The notes under the pieces were generated by a model. That model ran no database searches, was not told the origin of the DNA, and was given only the letters and a program-made list of their open reading frames with translations. Position numbers and translations under genes: made by a program. Shown in pieces: positions 8,357-17,313 of a stretch of 64,000 bases of DNA (positions are counted from its first letter, which is position 1; the number at the start of each line of letters is the position of its first letter). Origin of the DNA: Halarchaeum grantii (GTDB lineage Archaea > Halobacteriota > Halobacteria > Halobacteriales > Halobacteriaceae); the NCBI RefSeq assembly GCF_014647455.2, contig NZ_BMPF01000009.1, positions 1 to 64,000 of the forward strand, in the 5' to 3' direction.

Positions 8357-8573
8357 CATGGCCTGTTCGGCGGCCACAGCGCTGCTTCACTGTGGATCCA
8401 CATCAGTATTTTCGTCGACCGGCAATTCCGGGTGAACCCCCGGGGGGTCGACGACGAAACAAGAGGGGGTGTGTTGAATAGCGTGCTCTTCAGTCGGTAC
8501 TCATCGGATGCACGCACAGTAACTCTAACAGCAAGAACTGGACGACCTCCGAACCGGGGAGAGCCTGGGTTGG
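8357..8573 (-). promoter_or_regulatory. Candidate CRISPR leader
   Basis: If the array is transcribed on the minus strand, the leader must lie here, between the last plus-strand repeat and the stop of the gene at 8574. The stretch has no ORF of its own. It contains a GC-rich palindrome around the CCCCCGGGGG at about 8438 and a more AT-rich piece on either side. The opposite flank (6000-6248) is very GC-rich with CGCGAGCG-type runs, which is unlike a leader. The assignment is inference from repeat orientation. Confidence 0.45.
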
Positions 8574-9128
8574 TTAGTCGGCTTTGTGCGGCGGCTCTGT
8601 GGTGTCGTCGCAGTTGTGTGCGACGATTCGCTCGGGAAGACCGACGACGCCACAGACAGTGCATTCTGCAAGCCGAGTCTGCTCGGTCGTACTCAATGCT
8701 GTCTCGACGTCGTAGAGTCGGTTGGCGAGTGCGAGTAGGCGGTCGGCTGCCTCTCCGCCTCCCTGTGCGGCCGGTTGGGGTTGGATGACGACGGGGAATG
8801 TTTCGACGCCGCCACCCCAGAGACACGACGGCAGCACCGTACTCGAATCCTGGTGTTGGACGGCCTCATACGTTCGAACCACGACGTCGCGAGTCCTGGG
8901 TTGGACGTACTCGACGGCGAGCTCGCCCGCGTAGTAAAACGCAGACCCGTGCCGAATCGGCCCCGACCGAATCGACGTCGGCGCAAACCGCACCCGAACC
9001 GCATAGTAGTCTATGCCGTGTCCGTCTTCACGGCCGCCGTGCGCAGCCCAATTCCCCGGCAGATCAAACGACTCCACACACTCCACGCTGTCGATACCGT
9101 TTTCTGACTCTGGTCGCGTAGTAGCCAT
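8574..9128 (-). CDS. Haloarchaeal protein of unknown function with C-terminal zinc-binding motif
   Basis: The product has 184 residues. It has a mixed alpha/beta N-terminal part (GIDYYAVRVRF, then SAFYYAGELAVEYVQPRTRD, a likely beta sheet) and a C-terminal LAECTVCGVVG...HNCD stretch whose Cys and His residues could bind zinc. I do not recognise the family. It ends just beyond the CRISPR leader. Two palindromes with TAGACG arms lie 85-140 bp upstream of its start, next to the winged-helix gene, so that regulator may control it. Confidence 0.7.
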   Translation of the reverse strand: MATTRPESENGIDSVECVESFDLPGNWAAHGGREDGHGIDYYAVRVRFAPTSIRSGPIRHGSAFYYAGELAVEYVQPRTRDVVVRTYEAVQHQDSSTVLPSCLWGGGVETFPVVIQPQPAAQGGGEAADRLLALANRLYDVETALSTTEQTRLAECTVCGVVGLPERIVAHNCDDTTEPPHKAD

Positions 9129-9213
9129 TGGTCGTAGTCACCAGACGAAGACCAGCTCCGGTGTGCCAGCACCGGGGCATTCTACCGCGAAAATGCCCGA
9201 TGAGCCAGTGCTC

Positions 9214-9233
9214 CGTCTACTCTACGGTAGACG
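9214..9233. promoter_or_regulatory. Palindrome CGTCTAC-N6-GTAGACG
   Basis: CGTCTAC (9214-9220) is repeated inverted as GTAGACG (9227-9233). It is upstream of the minus-strand gene starting at 9128 and shares the GTCTA/TAGAC theme with the perfect palindrome at 9251. It is probably a second operator of the same regulator. Confidence 0.45.
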
Positions 9234-9250
9234 CTAGGTCCACTTAGTAA

Positions 9251-9268
9251 TTTCGTCTATAGACGAAA
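9251..9268. promoter_or_regulatory. Perfect 18-bp palindrome, candidate operator
   Basis: TTTCGTCTATAGACGAAA reads the same on both strands. It lies between the stop of the winged-helix gene (9270) and the promoter region of the gene starting at 9128. A half-copy, TTTCGTCTATT, occurs at 9643-9653, about 70 bp upstream of the winged-helix gene's own start. Sites near both genes suggest autoregulation. Confidence 0.55.
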
Positions 9269-9269
9269 A

Positions 9270-9575
9270 TTAATTGACTCGGTCTCGTCCCTCATCGGTG
9301 ATGTAGTAGTAGGATCGCCTGCTACTCGCGTCTTCAGGAAGTGGTTGAATTTCGCCTTGATCAAGCGCGTCCTTATTACACCGCATTACAAGACCTGCCT
9401 CCAAGAGCCGCTTCAAAATGTTCTGAACGGTCCGGTATCCGAAGGTGATACTCCGTTCGACTTTCAGTCCACGGAAGATAGCCTTCGGTGGGAGAGCAAT
9501 CCCATGGGATGCGAGGAAATCTAGTACTTCGTTCTCGCGATCCCGTGGTGGCATACATCCGTCTTCACCAGTCAC
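9270..9575 (-). CDS. Winged-helix transcriptional regulator
   Basis: This 101-residue protein has the order helix (ENEVLDFLASHG), helix (LPPKAIFRGL), recognition helix (TFGYRTVQNILKRLLEAGLV), then a wing with a long polar loop ending in SYYYITDEGR. The Y-x-x-T-D-x-G-R ending is typical of PadR/ArsR-like haloarchaeal regulators of phage and plasmid origin. In-frame starts exist at 9575 and 9554; the second loses nothing from the domain. A TTTCGTCTAT half-site upstream and the perfect palindrome downstream point to autoregulation. Confidence 0.75.
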   Translation of the reverse strand: MTGEDGCMPPRDRENEVLDFLASHGIALPPKAIFRGLKVERSITFGYRTVQNILKRLLEAGLVMRCNKDALDQGEIQPLPEDASSRRSYYYITDEGRDRVN

Positions 9576-10154
9576 GGTGTTATTTTCACCGGAATTGACG
9601 CTGTTGTTTTATTGGCGAATAAACGCGCTTCTAAGCGCATACTTTCGTCTATTAGCACAACCTATTTATGCTTTCTATCACTTGGCACCAGATAAGCGAC
9701 GCTACGAGGCGAAGCAGTGTCTGTGAGAACAGCGCCGAACGGATAGGGGCCGTTCGACGCCTCACGGTGTCGCTTCGAGGAACGACATGTACGAAGACAA
9801 CTTACACGCAAAAAGAACTTCCGCCACATCGGAGACACACGGGACACGGCGCGGCGATCCTGACGGAGTCGACGCTGACCGGATTCGAGTCTACCACTCA
9901 CCATCTTCGAACGCTGCCGAGGGTGGACACCGGGCTGGTCCGCTTCCCACGCGGGGGCGTTGCGCCGTCGTGATTGCTCGCCTTACGCAGTCTGGGTGGC
10001 GACGCGACGCCGCATAACGCCACGTCCTGATCCACTAGTGTGTGCGATGGCCGCCACTCCTCGCTTCACTGGTGGTGCTTCGGGACGCTACCCGGAGTCC
10101 CACACGCGGAGTGTCGCGGTCGTCGAGACTGAATTCCCCGATCACCGTCTTCCG
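9576..10154. other. Intergenic region without a supported gene
   Basis: The first part (9576-9670) is AT-rich and holds the TTTCGTCTATT half-site and likely promoter of the minus-strand regulator. The rest is GC-rich with short open frames in several phases, none with family features. The long frame that starts at 9960 is read here as the upstream extension of the gene whose likely start is 10155. Confidence 0.4.
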
Positions 10155-10934
10155 ATGAGTACGACCCACGATACGCCGACGCTTGAATCGCTCGCCGACC
10201 GCATCAGCCAACTCGAGGCCGAGTTAGAGGCCGAACGCGACGCCCGCGAAGAACTCGAGGAGCGCGTCGCCGACCTCGAGACAGAGAACCAGATCCTCCG
10301 CTCGCGCGTTGATGGGCTGCACACGACGACGGACAAGACCGAAGCCCGGCTCAACGAACTGCAAGCGCGTGAACTCGAGAAGGGCGCACACCTCCGGAAA
10401 GAACACGTCTACCCCTGGACGGACGACCTCGACGTCGCGACCGGCCGCCTCGAGACCTTCGAGAAAGACCACGGCACCTTCATGCGGATTCCCGACGCCG
10501 ACGACACCCTCAACCGTGGTGGAGCTACCCAGCTCGCTGAGCAGGACCTCCTCCCCATCCAGCAACTCGCCCGCCTTGACGACGATATGCTCCGTGGGAC
10601 TGTCGACAACCTCCCCAGTCGCCTCGCTGCTAAGGCTTGGGCCGAACGCCACGAGGATACCGGCCTCTGGCAGCACGGCAGTGGTGACGTCCGCGAATAC
10701 ATCGACGCGAGTGACCTCCGGCATTGGATCCGCCGCGAAGAGTCCGGTATCTCTGAGGCCTACGCGAAAAAACTCGTCTCCCGCACCATCGACGCCCTCC
10801 AAGAATACACTCATCATCGGCTCACCGTCATGAAACGCCGACGTCGGAAAGACGGCCTCCAGTACAAGGAACGCCGCATCGTCTTGAGAAGTGACGTCGA
10901 GGTTCCCGGCGAAACCACCCAGAGACAACAGTAG
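10155..10934 (+). CDS. Coiled-coil plasmid protein of unknown function
   Basis: The chosen start at 10155 (MSTTHDTPTLESL) gives 259 residues. The open frame continues upstream to 9960, but that extension has a different, Arg/Pro-rich composition. Residues about 8-75 form a heptad-like coiled coil (ADRISQLEAELEAERDAREE). The central part is acidic. The C-terminal third (about 175-245) is basic, with KKLVSRTIDALQ and KRRRRKDG, and may be a DNA-binding helix bundle. Its place upstream of the AbrB/restriction genes suggests a plasmid accessory role. I do not recognise a named family. Confidence 0.65.
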   Translation: MSTTHDTPTLESLADRISQLEAELEAERDAREELEERVADLETENQILRSRVDGLHTTTDKTEARLNELQARELEKGAHLRKEHVYPWTDDLDVATGRLETFEKDHGTFMRIPDADDTLNRGGATQLAEQDLLPIQQLARLDDDMLRGTVDNLPSRLAAKAWAERHEDTGLWQHGSGDVREYIDASDLRHWIRREESGISEAYAKKLVSRTIDALQEYTHHRLTVMKRRRRKDGLQYKERRIVLRSDVEVPGETTQRQQ

Positions 10935-11157
10935 TCCACAGACGAAGCCGTCCCCAGGGGGCTACAGCGACACAGAACCCACAGCCACGATAGGACGACA
11001 GGACGGCACAGAATCGGACTGCGGTGTTCGTGTGGGTTGCGTAGTCGTGGGTCTCTCTTCTCGAACGGTGTCGACGGTGGTAGACCAACGACTCCTGACT
11101 TGTGGTTCTCTGTGGACGACGGCTGTCACCGGGCCCTAGGTAACCTGCTAAGTTTGT

Positions 11158-11200
11158 ATAGTCTAGACAGTCTACTGTGGCACTATTAGGACAGTAGACG
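11158..11200. promoter_or_regulatory. Inverted repeat CAGTCTACTGT / ACAGTAGACGG
   Basis: The arms CAGTCTACTGT and ACAGTAGACGG are about 12 nt apart and again carry the GTCTAC/GTAGAC theme seen at 9214-9268. The site is roughly 150 bp upstream of the AbrB/restriction operon. It may bind the regulator encoded at 9270-9575. Confidence 0.4.
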
Positions 11201-11355
11201 GTTTCGTCGTCCACGATCTCGCCACGGTTAGCTATGCTGTCGGGCTGGCCAGTGACTGCTTATTCGACGCTACGGATTTGGATTCTACTCAAGCCCTGCT
11301 TGGTTAGTCTAGGTAAAGACTATATTATTGGGCTGAACAATCTCCGGTATTACCA

Positions 11356-11547
11356 ATGACCCGGAAACAAGTTGGTCGAAACACAGGGAACTCCGGCCGG
11401 ATTAACGTCTCCGGGTCTGAGTTGGAAGAACTCGGCGTGGAAATCGGCGACGAAGTAGATATCGACGTCGTCGACGCGAAGGAAGTCGCACACGCCATTA
11501 TCGACAGCAAAGATTCCGAGGAATTCCTTATCGTTACCCCCGCCTAG
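11356..11547 (+). CDS. AbrB/SpoVT-like swapped-hairpin DNA-binding protein
   Basis: The 63-residue protein fits the AbrB-type swapped-hairpin fold: strand (GRINVSGSELEELGVEIGDE) followed by a second strand (VDIDVVDAKEV) and a C-terminal extension. Its gene ends three nucleotides before the restriction gene begins, so the two are almost surely cotranscribed. A TATA-like ACTATATTA lies at about 11318-11326. By analogy with small regulators in restriction operons it may control expression of the enzyme. A role as antitoxin is possible but nothing shows it. Confidence 0.75.
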   Translation: MTRKQVGRNTGNSGRINVSGSELEELGVEIGDEVDIDVVDAKEVAHAIIDSKDSEEFLIVTPA

Positions 11548-11550
11548 CGC

Positions 11551-14500
11551 ATGCAAACGGCACTCACCTACCGGACGAATCGCGACCTGTTCTCCAACCA
11601 CTACCTCGACGAGCACCTCCGCGAGACCGAAGAATGGGACGAGGTTAGCGACGACGAGATCCAAGAGGCCTACGACGACATTATGGCACTCTGGGAGCGC
11701 GAGAAGAGCACCGCTCCTAAACGGAATGAGTCCCAGCTCGAGGAGAAATTCATCCGGCCAATGTTCCGGAAACTGGGTATTCCGTTCGAAGTCGAAGAAA
11801 GCACTAGTAGGACGCAGCGCCGACCGGACTACGGGTTCTTCGAGACTGAGGAAGCAGCACGTGATGCGTTTGAACGGCGTGAGGAAGGCGGAGACTTCTA
11901 CGAGAACGCTGTTGCCGTCGCGGACGCGAAACGCTGGGGGCGCGCCCTTGACACTCGTGGGAGTGGCGAACACGAACGGGACTTCGAGAACCCCTCCTAC
12001 CAGATCCACGTCTATCTCCAAGAGACGCCAGCCGAGTGGGCCGTCCTCACCAACGGGAAGAAGTGGCGGCTCTACTACGCGCCAACCAGCCACCGTCTCG
12101 ACTCCTACTACGAGATCGACCTCCCGACCGTTCTCGAAAACGGTGACCTGGAGGACTTCAAGTACTTCTACCTCTTCTTCCGCCAAGAGGCGTTCCGCCC
12201 GGACACGAGTGGCGACTCCTTCCTCGACGACGTCTACGACCAATCGAACAGATTCGCACAGGAGCTCGGCGAGGATCTCCAAGACAACATCTATGAGGCG
12301 ATTAAGGTTCTCTCCGAGGGATTTCTCGAGTATCCCGAGAACAACCTCGATGAGGACGACCTTGACCGCATCCACGACAGCTCGCTCATCTATCTCTACC
12401 GGCTCATCTTCGTCCTCTACGCGGAGAGTGAGGGACGTGACCTCTTGGACACGAGCAACGAGATCTACGAGCAGTCCTACAGCCTCAATACACTGAAGGA
12501 GGACGTCGCCGAGGAACTCGACAGCTCGAACCCGTCCTATCGTGCGTGGCAGGACACCCTCTGGTCGCGGCTGGACGAACTTTTCAAACTCATCGACCAA
12601 GGGAGCGAGTCTCGTGGCATCCCCAAAGACGACCTCTACGTCCCTGCGTACAACGGCGGACTCTTCCGAACGAATCCAGACGAGGACGGGAGTGAAGAGG
12701 CCGTTTTCCTCGCAAACCATGAGGTCGGCGACGCGTATCTCGCTCGCGTGATCGACCTCCTTGCACGGAGTCAGACCGAGGAGGGCGGGAAGACGTTCGT
12801 TGACTACTCTTCGCTCGGCGTCCGCCACCTCGGGTCCGTCTACGAGGGACTGCTCGAGTATCAACTCCACGTCGCGGACGAGCCGCTCGCGCTTGAGGAC
12901 GGTGAGTACGTTCCCGCTGACGAGGGTGAGGACGTCGCGGTCGAGGAGGGCAAGGTCTATCTCACGACGGACGGTGGTGAGCGTAAGGCCACAGGGTCCT
13001 ACTATACGCCCGAATACGTCGTTGAGTACATCGTCGAGGAGACGCTCGGCCCGCTCGTCGACGACATCCGCGAGGACCTAGTCGCGCAGAGTGCGCGCGG
13101 TGACCAGGGGTTCGCGGAGGAGTTCGCTGAGCGCGTCTTTGAGCTCAAAGTCCTCGACCCAGCAATGGGGTCAGGGCATTTCCTCACGAGCGCGGTCGAC
13201 TACCTCGCTCGCGAGATCATCGACGCTCAGGAGAAGCAGGCTGCTCAGCAGGGTGTCGAGACGATTGACGAAGATCATGACATCAATTGGGCGCGACGGA
13301 AGGTTGCCCAGCGCTGTATCTACGGTGTCGACCTGAACCCGCTCGCCGTCGAACTGGCCAAGGTCTCGCTATGGCTGCGAACGCTCGCTGCCGAACAACC
13401 GCTCGCGTTCCTCGACCACCACCTGAAAGCTGGGAATTCACTTGTTGGCAGCGACATCAAGGACGTCCTCGCACAGGGCGAAGACGCGACGTCGGAGGGC
13501 GGACAGCTCACTCTCCAGCAGTCCTTCGACCACACGCGCCAGCAGGCCCTCGAGCACGTCATGGAGCGCTTCACCGACCTCCTCGCCATCGACAACGAGA
13601 CCCTCTCGGACATCAAGGAGATGGAGGAAGTCTACGAAGAGGTTCGAGAAGATGACCTCTATCAGCACTTGCTCGCGATGGCGAACGTACAGACAGCTGC
13701 CGAGTTCGGCCTTGACGTCCCTGACGACGCTGAGGAGCGGATGGCGGAATCCCTCCGTAGTGGGTCATGGGACGAAATTGAGAACCAGGATTGGTTCAAG
13801 AACGCGCAGGCGATGGCCGACGACGAGAGTTTCTTCCATTGGGAACTTGAGTATCCCGTCGCGTTCTACGGAGATGACGGTAAGCGATTGGATGATGCCG
13901 GCTTCGACGTCGTCATCGGGAATCCACCTTATGTTCGGATATATGGTGACCGGATCCCAGAGCAGACAGTAGAGTATTGGCGACAGAAGTACGAAGAAGT
14001 CGCCCACATGAAGTTTGATTTATATGTTCTATTCCTCGCTGAATCCATCAACCTCGTACGGTCAGGAGGACTTGTTTCTGAGATTGTACCGGACAAATTC
14101 CTAATGACACCTTATGGTGAGCCACTGCGTGAGAAAATTCTCAATGAGACAGATATCCGATCTATCGGCGACCTTCGTAATATCCGAGTCTTTGAGTCGG
14201 CGAGCGTATCGAACGTTATCCCTACCCTAGAGAAGTCAAACAAGCACTCTACTGAGTTCGAGATCCACGAGTGGATATCCGGGAATATTCAGGCTGTTGG
14301 AACTGTCCCTACCACTGCTGTAGTTTCTGACGACGATTCCTCCTTCCGACTTGAACGCCGACCCATCGATGTTCAGATATCACAAAAGATTGAGGAGCAG
14401 TCGATTCGGTTCGATGAGATATACTATTCGAACTGGGGTCTTCGGACAGGGACCGCGGAGAAAACAGAGAAGTTCGTAGTTGAGGAGAAAACAGACACCG

Positions 14501-15696
14501 AGGATGCCCATCCAATGATTCGTGGGCAAGATATCGCAGGCCGATACGTCCTTGAACAACCATCTGAGTATATAATTTATCAGCCAGAGGAGCTATACAA
14601 CCCGATGTTTCCGGAGCTCTTTGAGAATCCAAAAATTGTCTTCCGGAAAATAAGTGGGGAGGGTCTGATGGCCGTTGTCGATGAGGATGGATACTACTGC
14701 TTCTCCACACTCATTCCGTGCGTAAACCTGACCGATATCCAGGATGTCGAAAGACAGGGGATTCAGTCAGCCACGAAGAGAGCACACCAGTACGACGACC
14801 CATATTTCGTTCTCGCCTTGGTGAATTCGAACCTTCTCCATTGGTACTATCAAATCAACTTATCTGATGACCTTAGTGTCGTCCCAGGACACATTCAGCA
14901 ACTTCCGGTTTATGACGTCAACTTCGAGGGAGATAGTATTGAGAGCGAAGAGACCTTCCTCAGCTACGAACAGTACCTTCAAGGTAAACAGGGCTTAGAG
15001 CAGACGGTATCTCTTGTCAGCGATCATAGCTCATCTCACGTCTTCTACCAAGTACTTGGATTCCTTGCCGAGTCCATGATGGAGTATAACCGGAGACATA
15101 CATCACTCAACTTGGATCTTCTTGACTATCTTGGGAACTACATGGAGGGGTCGGAACTCCCAGATATCGGCCTTTTCAAACCCGCCTCCTCGAATATCCT
15201 TGACGCCACCACTGAGGAATACGAGAAGTTACGTGTTGGGGACGTGAAGACAAAGCGCGACAGACATAGCGTCACTATCTTCGCGAGGGCACGGTACAAA
15301 CCTGAAGACGAGGACGAGTTTGAGACGGATCAGTGGGGATACAGGGAGACGGACTTCTACGAGGCGTTCACGCTTACAGACCTATCTAAGGAAGAGGCAT
15401 CTCTCGTTGAGGAGTTCGTCCCGGTCGCCGTTGAGGAAGCCGATGGATTCGCGGGCTTCCGCGACAACGCGACGAAGACGAATTCCCCGATCGACCGCCT
15501 GAAGGCCATCACGCTACCCGACCCCGACGACGTCGCGGACGACCTCGAACGCTACATCGAGGTCAAAGAACGCGCCGACGAGCTCGACGAGAAGATCAAG
15601 AAGACCGACGAGCTCATCGACGAAATCGTCTACGACCTCTACGGGCTGACCGACGAGGAGATCGAGATCGTCGAAGAGGCTGTGCAGGACGACTAA
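11551..15696 (+). CDS. Fused restriction endonuclease-methyltransferase (Eco57I/type IIG-like)
   Basis: This 1381-residue protein has the order expected of type IIG enzymes. The N-terminal nuclease-like segment has RRPDYGFF (about residue 90) and VADAKRW (about 123-129), which fit a PD-(D/E)xK site. A long helical linker follows. The N6-adenine methyltransferase has YYTPEYVVEYIV (about 486), LDPAMGSGHFL (about 535, SAM binding), GVDLNPLAVELAK and IGNPPYVRI (about 790, catalytic). The C-terminal half probably holds target recognition and ends in a coiled coil (ERADELDEKIKKTDELIDE). Single-gene action is inferred: no separate specificity subunit is nearby. BREX PglX is the closest alternative, but no other BREX gene is present. 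Confidence 0.85.
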   Translation: MQTALTYRTNRDLFSNHYLDEHLRETEEWDEVSDDEIQEAYDDIMALWEREKSTAPKRNESQLEEKFIRPMFRKLGIPFEVEESTSRTQRRPDYGFFETEEAARDAFERREEGGDFYENAVAVADAKRWGRALDTRGSGEHERDFENPSYQIHVYLQETPAEWAVLTNGKKWRLYYAPTSHRLDSYYEIDLPTVLENGDLEDFKYFYLFFRQEAFRPDTSGDSFLDDVYDQSNRFAQELGEDLQDNIYEAIKVLSEGFLEYPENNLDEDDLDRIHDSSLIYLYRLIFVLYAESEGRDLLDTSNEIYEQSYSLNTLKEDVAEELDSSNPSYRAWQDTLWSRLDELFKLIDQGSESRGIPKDDLYVPAYNGGLFRTNPDEDGSEEAVFLANHEVGDAYLARVIDLLARSQTEEGGKTFVDYSSLGVRHLGSVYEGLLEYQLHVADEPLALEDGEYVPADEGEDVAVEEGKVYLTTDGGERKATGSYYTPEYVVEYIVEETLGPLVDDIREDLVAQSARGDQGFAEEFAERVFELKVLDPAMGSGHFLTSAVDYLAREIIDAQEKQAAQQGVETIDEDHDINWARRKVAQRCIYGVDLNPLAVELAKVSLWLRTLAAEQPLAFLDHHLKAGNSLVGSDIKDVLAQGEDATSEGGQLTLQQSFDHTRQQALEHVMERFTDLLAIDNETLSDIKEMEEVYEEVREDDLYQHLLAMANVQTAAEFGLDVPDDAEERMAESLRSGSWDEIENQDWFKNAQAMADDESFFHWELEYPVAFYGDDGKRLDDAGFDVVIGNPPYVRIYGDRIPEQTVEYWRQKYEEVAHMKFDLYVLFLAESINLVRSGGLVSEIVPDKFLMTPYGEPLREKILNETDIRSIGDLRNIRVFESASVSNVIPTLEKSNKHSTEFEIHEWISGNIQAVGTVPTTAVVSDDDSSFRLERRPIDVQISQKIEEQSIRFDEIYYSNWGLRTGTAEKTEKFVVEEKTDTEDAHPMIRGQDIAGRYVLEQPSEYIIYQPEELYNPMFPELFENPKIVFRKISGEGLMAVVDEDGYYCFSTLIPCVNLTDIQDVERQGIQSATKRAHQYDDPYFVLALVNSNLLHWYYQINLSDDLSVVPGHIQQLPVYDVNFEGDSIESEETFLSYEQYLQGKQGLEQTVSLVSDHSSSHVFYQVLGFLAESMMEYNRRHTSLNLDLLDYLGNYMEGSELPDIGLFKPASSNILDATTEEYEKLRVGDVKTKRDRHSVTIFARARYKPEDEDEFETDQWGYRETDFYEAFTLTDLSKEEASLVEEFVPVAVEEADGFAGFRDNATKTNSPIDRLKAITLPDPDDVADDLERYIEVKERADELDEKIKKTDELIDEIVYDLYGLTDEEIEIVEEAVQDD

Positions 15697-15970
15697 TTAC
15701 GGGGGGAGGACACGTCAAGATCGTCGACAAGCAGGATGGGTTGCGAAGACTATCGCGAGAGCTACTGTCGTCAGCTTTCTACTCCCCACAGTAGAGAGGG
15801 GTAGCCAGTCGCAACAATCCAAATACCCTCTTTTTACCCAGATTAACAGGTTGTGTGAATCGCGTATCGATCCAGTACCTCGTCAAGCAATAGTCGCAGC
15901 AACTGCATACCCCAACGTTATGTTCCGGGTATGTCCTCGAAAAAACAATCTCCACGCTGTCTATCGGTTG
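15697..15970. other. Intergenic, no gene seen
   Basis: Between the restriction gene and the DUF6735 leader I see only short frames. A TACTCCCCACAGTAGAGAGGGGTA stretch near 15780 can fold into a small hairpin and might terminate the restriction transcript. An A-rich box (CGAAAAAACAAT, about 15938-15949) sits 25-30 nt upstream of the GTTTTTGTC box and may be the promoter of the DUF6735 gene. Confidence 0.4.
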
Positions 15971-16029
15971 CGTTTTTGTCGCCCCCGAGAGGGGTGCGGG
16001 GCGTCTTGAGAGGCGTCGCGCGGAGTCGT
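15971..16029 (+). promoter_or_regulatory. Hairpin leader element, copy 1
   Basis: GTTTTTGTCG is followed by a perfect stem CCCC-GAGA-GGGG (15983-15994), then TGCGGGG and a weaker CGTC/GGCG stem-loop just before the start codon at 16030. The same order (GTTTGTC, CCCC-GRGA-GGGG, TGCGG, second stem, start codon) precedes the genes at 43278 and 47848. Related single- or double-hairpin leaders precede 38362, 44011 and 47022. The GAGA loop is a GNRA-type RNA tetraloop. Confidence 0.65.
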
Positions 16030-16671
16030 ATGGGTCATCGTGCTCTTGTTGCGTACGAACGGCCGGACGGACAGTACAACCTCCACTACTCGCATCGTGG
16101 GGCGAAGCATCTCCAGTTGAAGCAGGTACTCACGCTCGGAACGCCATTTGGAGAGGACACAAGCGAAAACGAATGGACGAAACGCGTCTACGAATGCCTG
16201 CAGACGGCCTCAGACACGTCGATTCCGACGCCTGGGCGTGGGGAGTCACGGACGCCGACGCGCGTCTGGGTTGAGCCCTGCGCCGTCAGCGTGACGCTCG
16301 AAGAGATTCGGCGAGCGTATCTTGACTACCTCGCGCATGAAGCGTTCTACGTCGTGGGCTGTGACGACTGGCAGCTGCGGGTGACGGCGTATCGCGTGTT
16401 CTGGTTTGGCTTGGCGGACGTCGCGACGACGGCGCGCCGTACGCCGACCGTCGGCCATGGTGCGTTACGCACGGTTGCGTGGCGCGACGGCGACCCAGTC
16501 AATGACGAGTATGTGCGTGGGGAGTTCGACGCGCTCAAAGCCGTCGTCGGCGATCTTCTCGATTGCGGCGTCTTCGCGAGCGACGGCGAGGCACTCGCGT
16601 ATCTCGAACGACTGTTCCGTGAGTGGAGTGCCGACGCCGACAGCCACGTCACACTACGGGAGTCACAGTAG
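16030..16671 (+). CDS. DUF6735 family protein
   Basis: The 213-residue product starts with MGHRALVAYERPDGQYNLHY, the signature opening of haloarchaeal DUF6735 proteins. The ATG at 16030 is preferred to the frame's first ATG at 15931, because the intervening codons overlap the hairpin leader and have a different composition. The middle has WVEPCAVSVTLEEIRRAYLD and a Trp/Phe-rich core. Function is unknown; the family is common on haloarchaeal plasmids. A relic of a second copy's 3' end lies at 1797-1905. Confidence 0.8.
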   Translation: MGHRALVAYERPDGQYNLHYSHRGAKHLQLKQVLTLGTPFGEDTSENEWTKRVYECLQTASDTSIPTPGRGESRTPTRVWVEPCAVSVTLEEIRRAYLDYLAHEAFYVVGCDDWQLRVTAYRVFWFGLADVATTARRTPTVGHGALRTVAWRDGDPVNDEYVRGEFDALKAVVGDLLDCGVFASDGEALAYLERLFREWSADADSHVTLRESQ

Positions 16672-17015
16672 GGGACCCCCCACATTTCACGAGAAGTCAC
16701 CGATACATACCCCACCGTGTCCGCATAATGTGGGACTCTGTCACAGTGTAGTGTATCGAAGCGTGCGAGTCCACCCCTCCACTGTTTCCGGAGTTAGCGA
16801 TGGACCGCCCATTCTGAGCAGAGTACACGAGAGGGAGAGAGTACCGTTTCCGGTGGGGCAAGAAAACACGAGCGGGGGAACTGTATGAAGCCAAATCCTA
16901 CCACAAGACTCGTAATTGAAATTGCAGTACGGGTGCTATTTTTGTCGTACTATCTTAGTCTTTTCTCCATTATACTTCACTAATTGTGGATGGTGACGCG
17001 ACGCCTGATCGCCTG

Positions 17016-17258
17016 CACTGGAAATACCACTCTCTCCCTCTCCATCGGATTTCGTCGGCTATTCTGTCAATGCCTCCTCATTCAACTGATCTCGACGTCG
17101 GTGTAGGACCAGCTATGCACTGGAAATACCACTCACCACTGGAAACACTACCCGACGATGAGCGGGCACTACGACGAGAACAACGGCATCTTGCACCGGA
17201 AATACTACTCACCACCGGAAACACTACCCGGGGTGGTAGCACTGGAAACTCCACTCCC
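17016..17258 (+). repeat. Origin-type iterons upstream of orc1/cdc6
   Basis: Six direct repeats share the core CAC(C/T)GGAAA. Full-length units CACTGGAAATACCACTC lie at 17016 and 17118, and CACCGGAAATACTACTC at 17194. Shorter partners with CACTGGAAACACTACCC or close variants begin at 17137, 17213 and 17240. They come in pairs about 19 nt apart. An AT-rich stretch (about 16905-16985) stands just to the left and could be the duplex unwinding element. Iterons beside an orc1/cdc6 gene are the usual layout of a haloarchaeal replication origin. Confidence 0.75.
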
Positions 17259-17313
17259 GAAGCGTTATGGTGCTACCGCAGAGAACCACAGTAAGTCCGA
17301 AGGATAGCGCGTT

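Noticed and set aside
8841-8853. CTCGAATCCTGG resembling a tRNA T-arm
   Set aside because: No acceptor stem, anticodon arm or second half can be built around it, and it lies inside a coding frame.
9960-10154. Upstream extension of the coiled-coil gene
   Set aside because: The first 65 codons are Arg/Pro-rich and unlike the acidic rest; the ATG at 10155 begins the natural-looking protein.
10224-10928. A 234-codon minus-strand frame opposite the coiled-coil gene
   Set aside because: Shadow of a high-GC coding region; no start signals and no recognisable domain.
11350-12870. A 506-codon open frame on the minus strand opposite the restriction gene
   Set aside because: It mirrors the GC-biased third positions of the plus-strand enzyme, has no domain, and the plus-strand gene has clear methyltransferase motifs.
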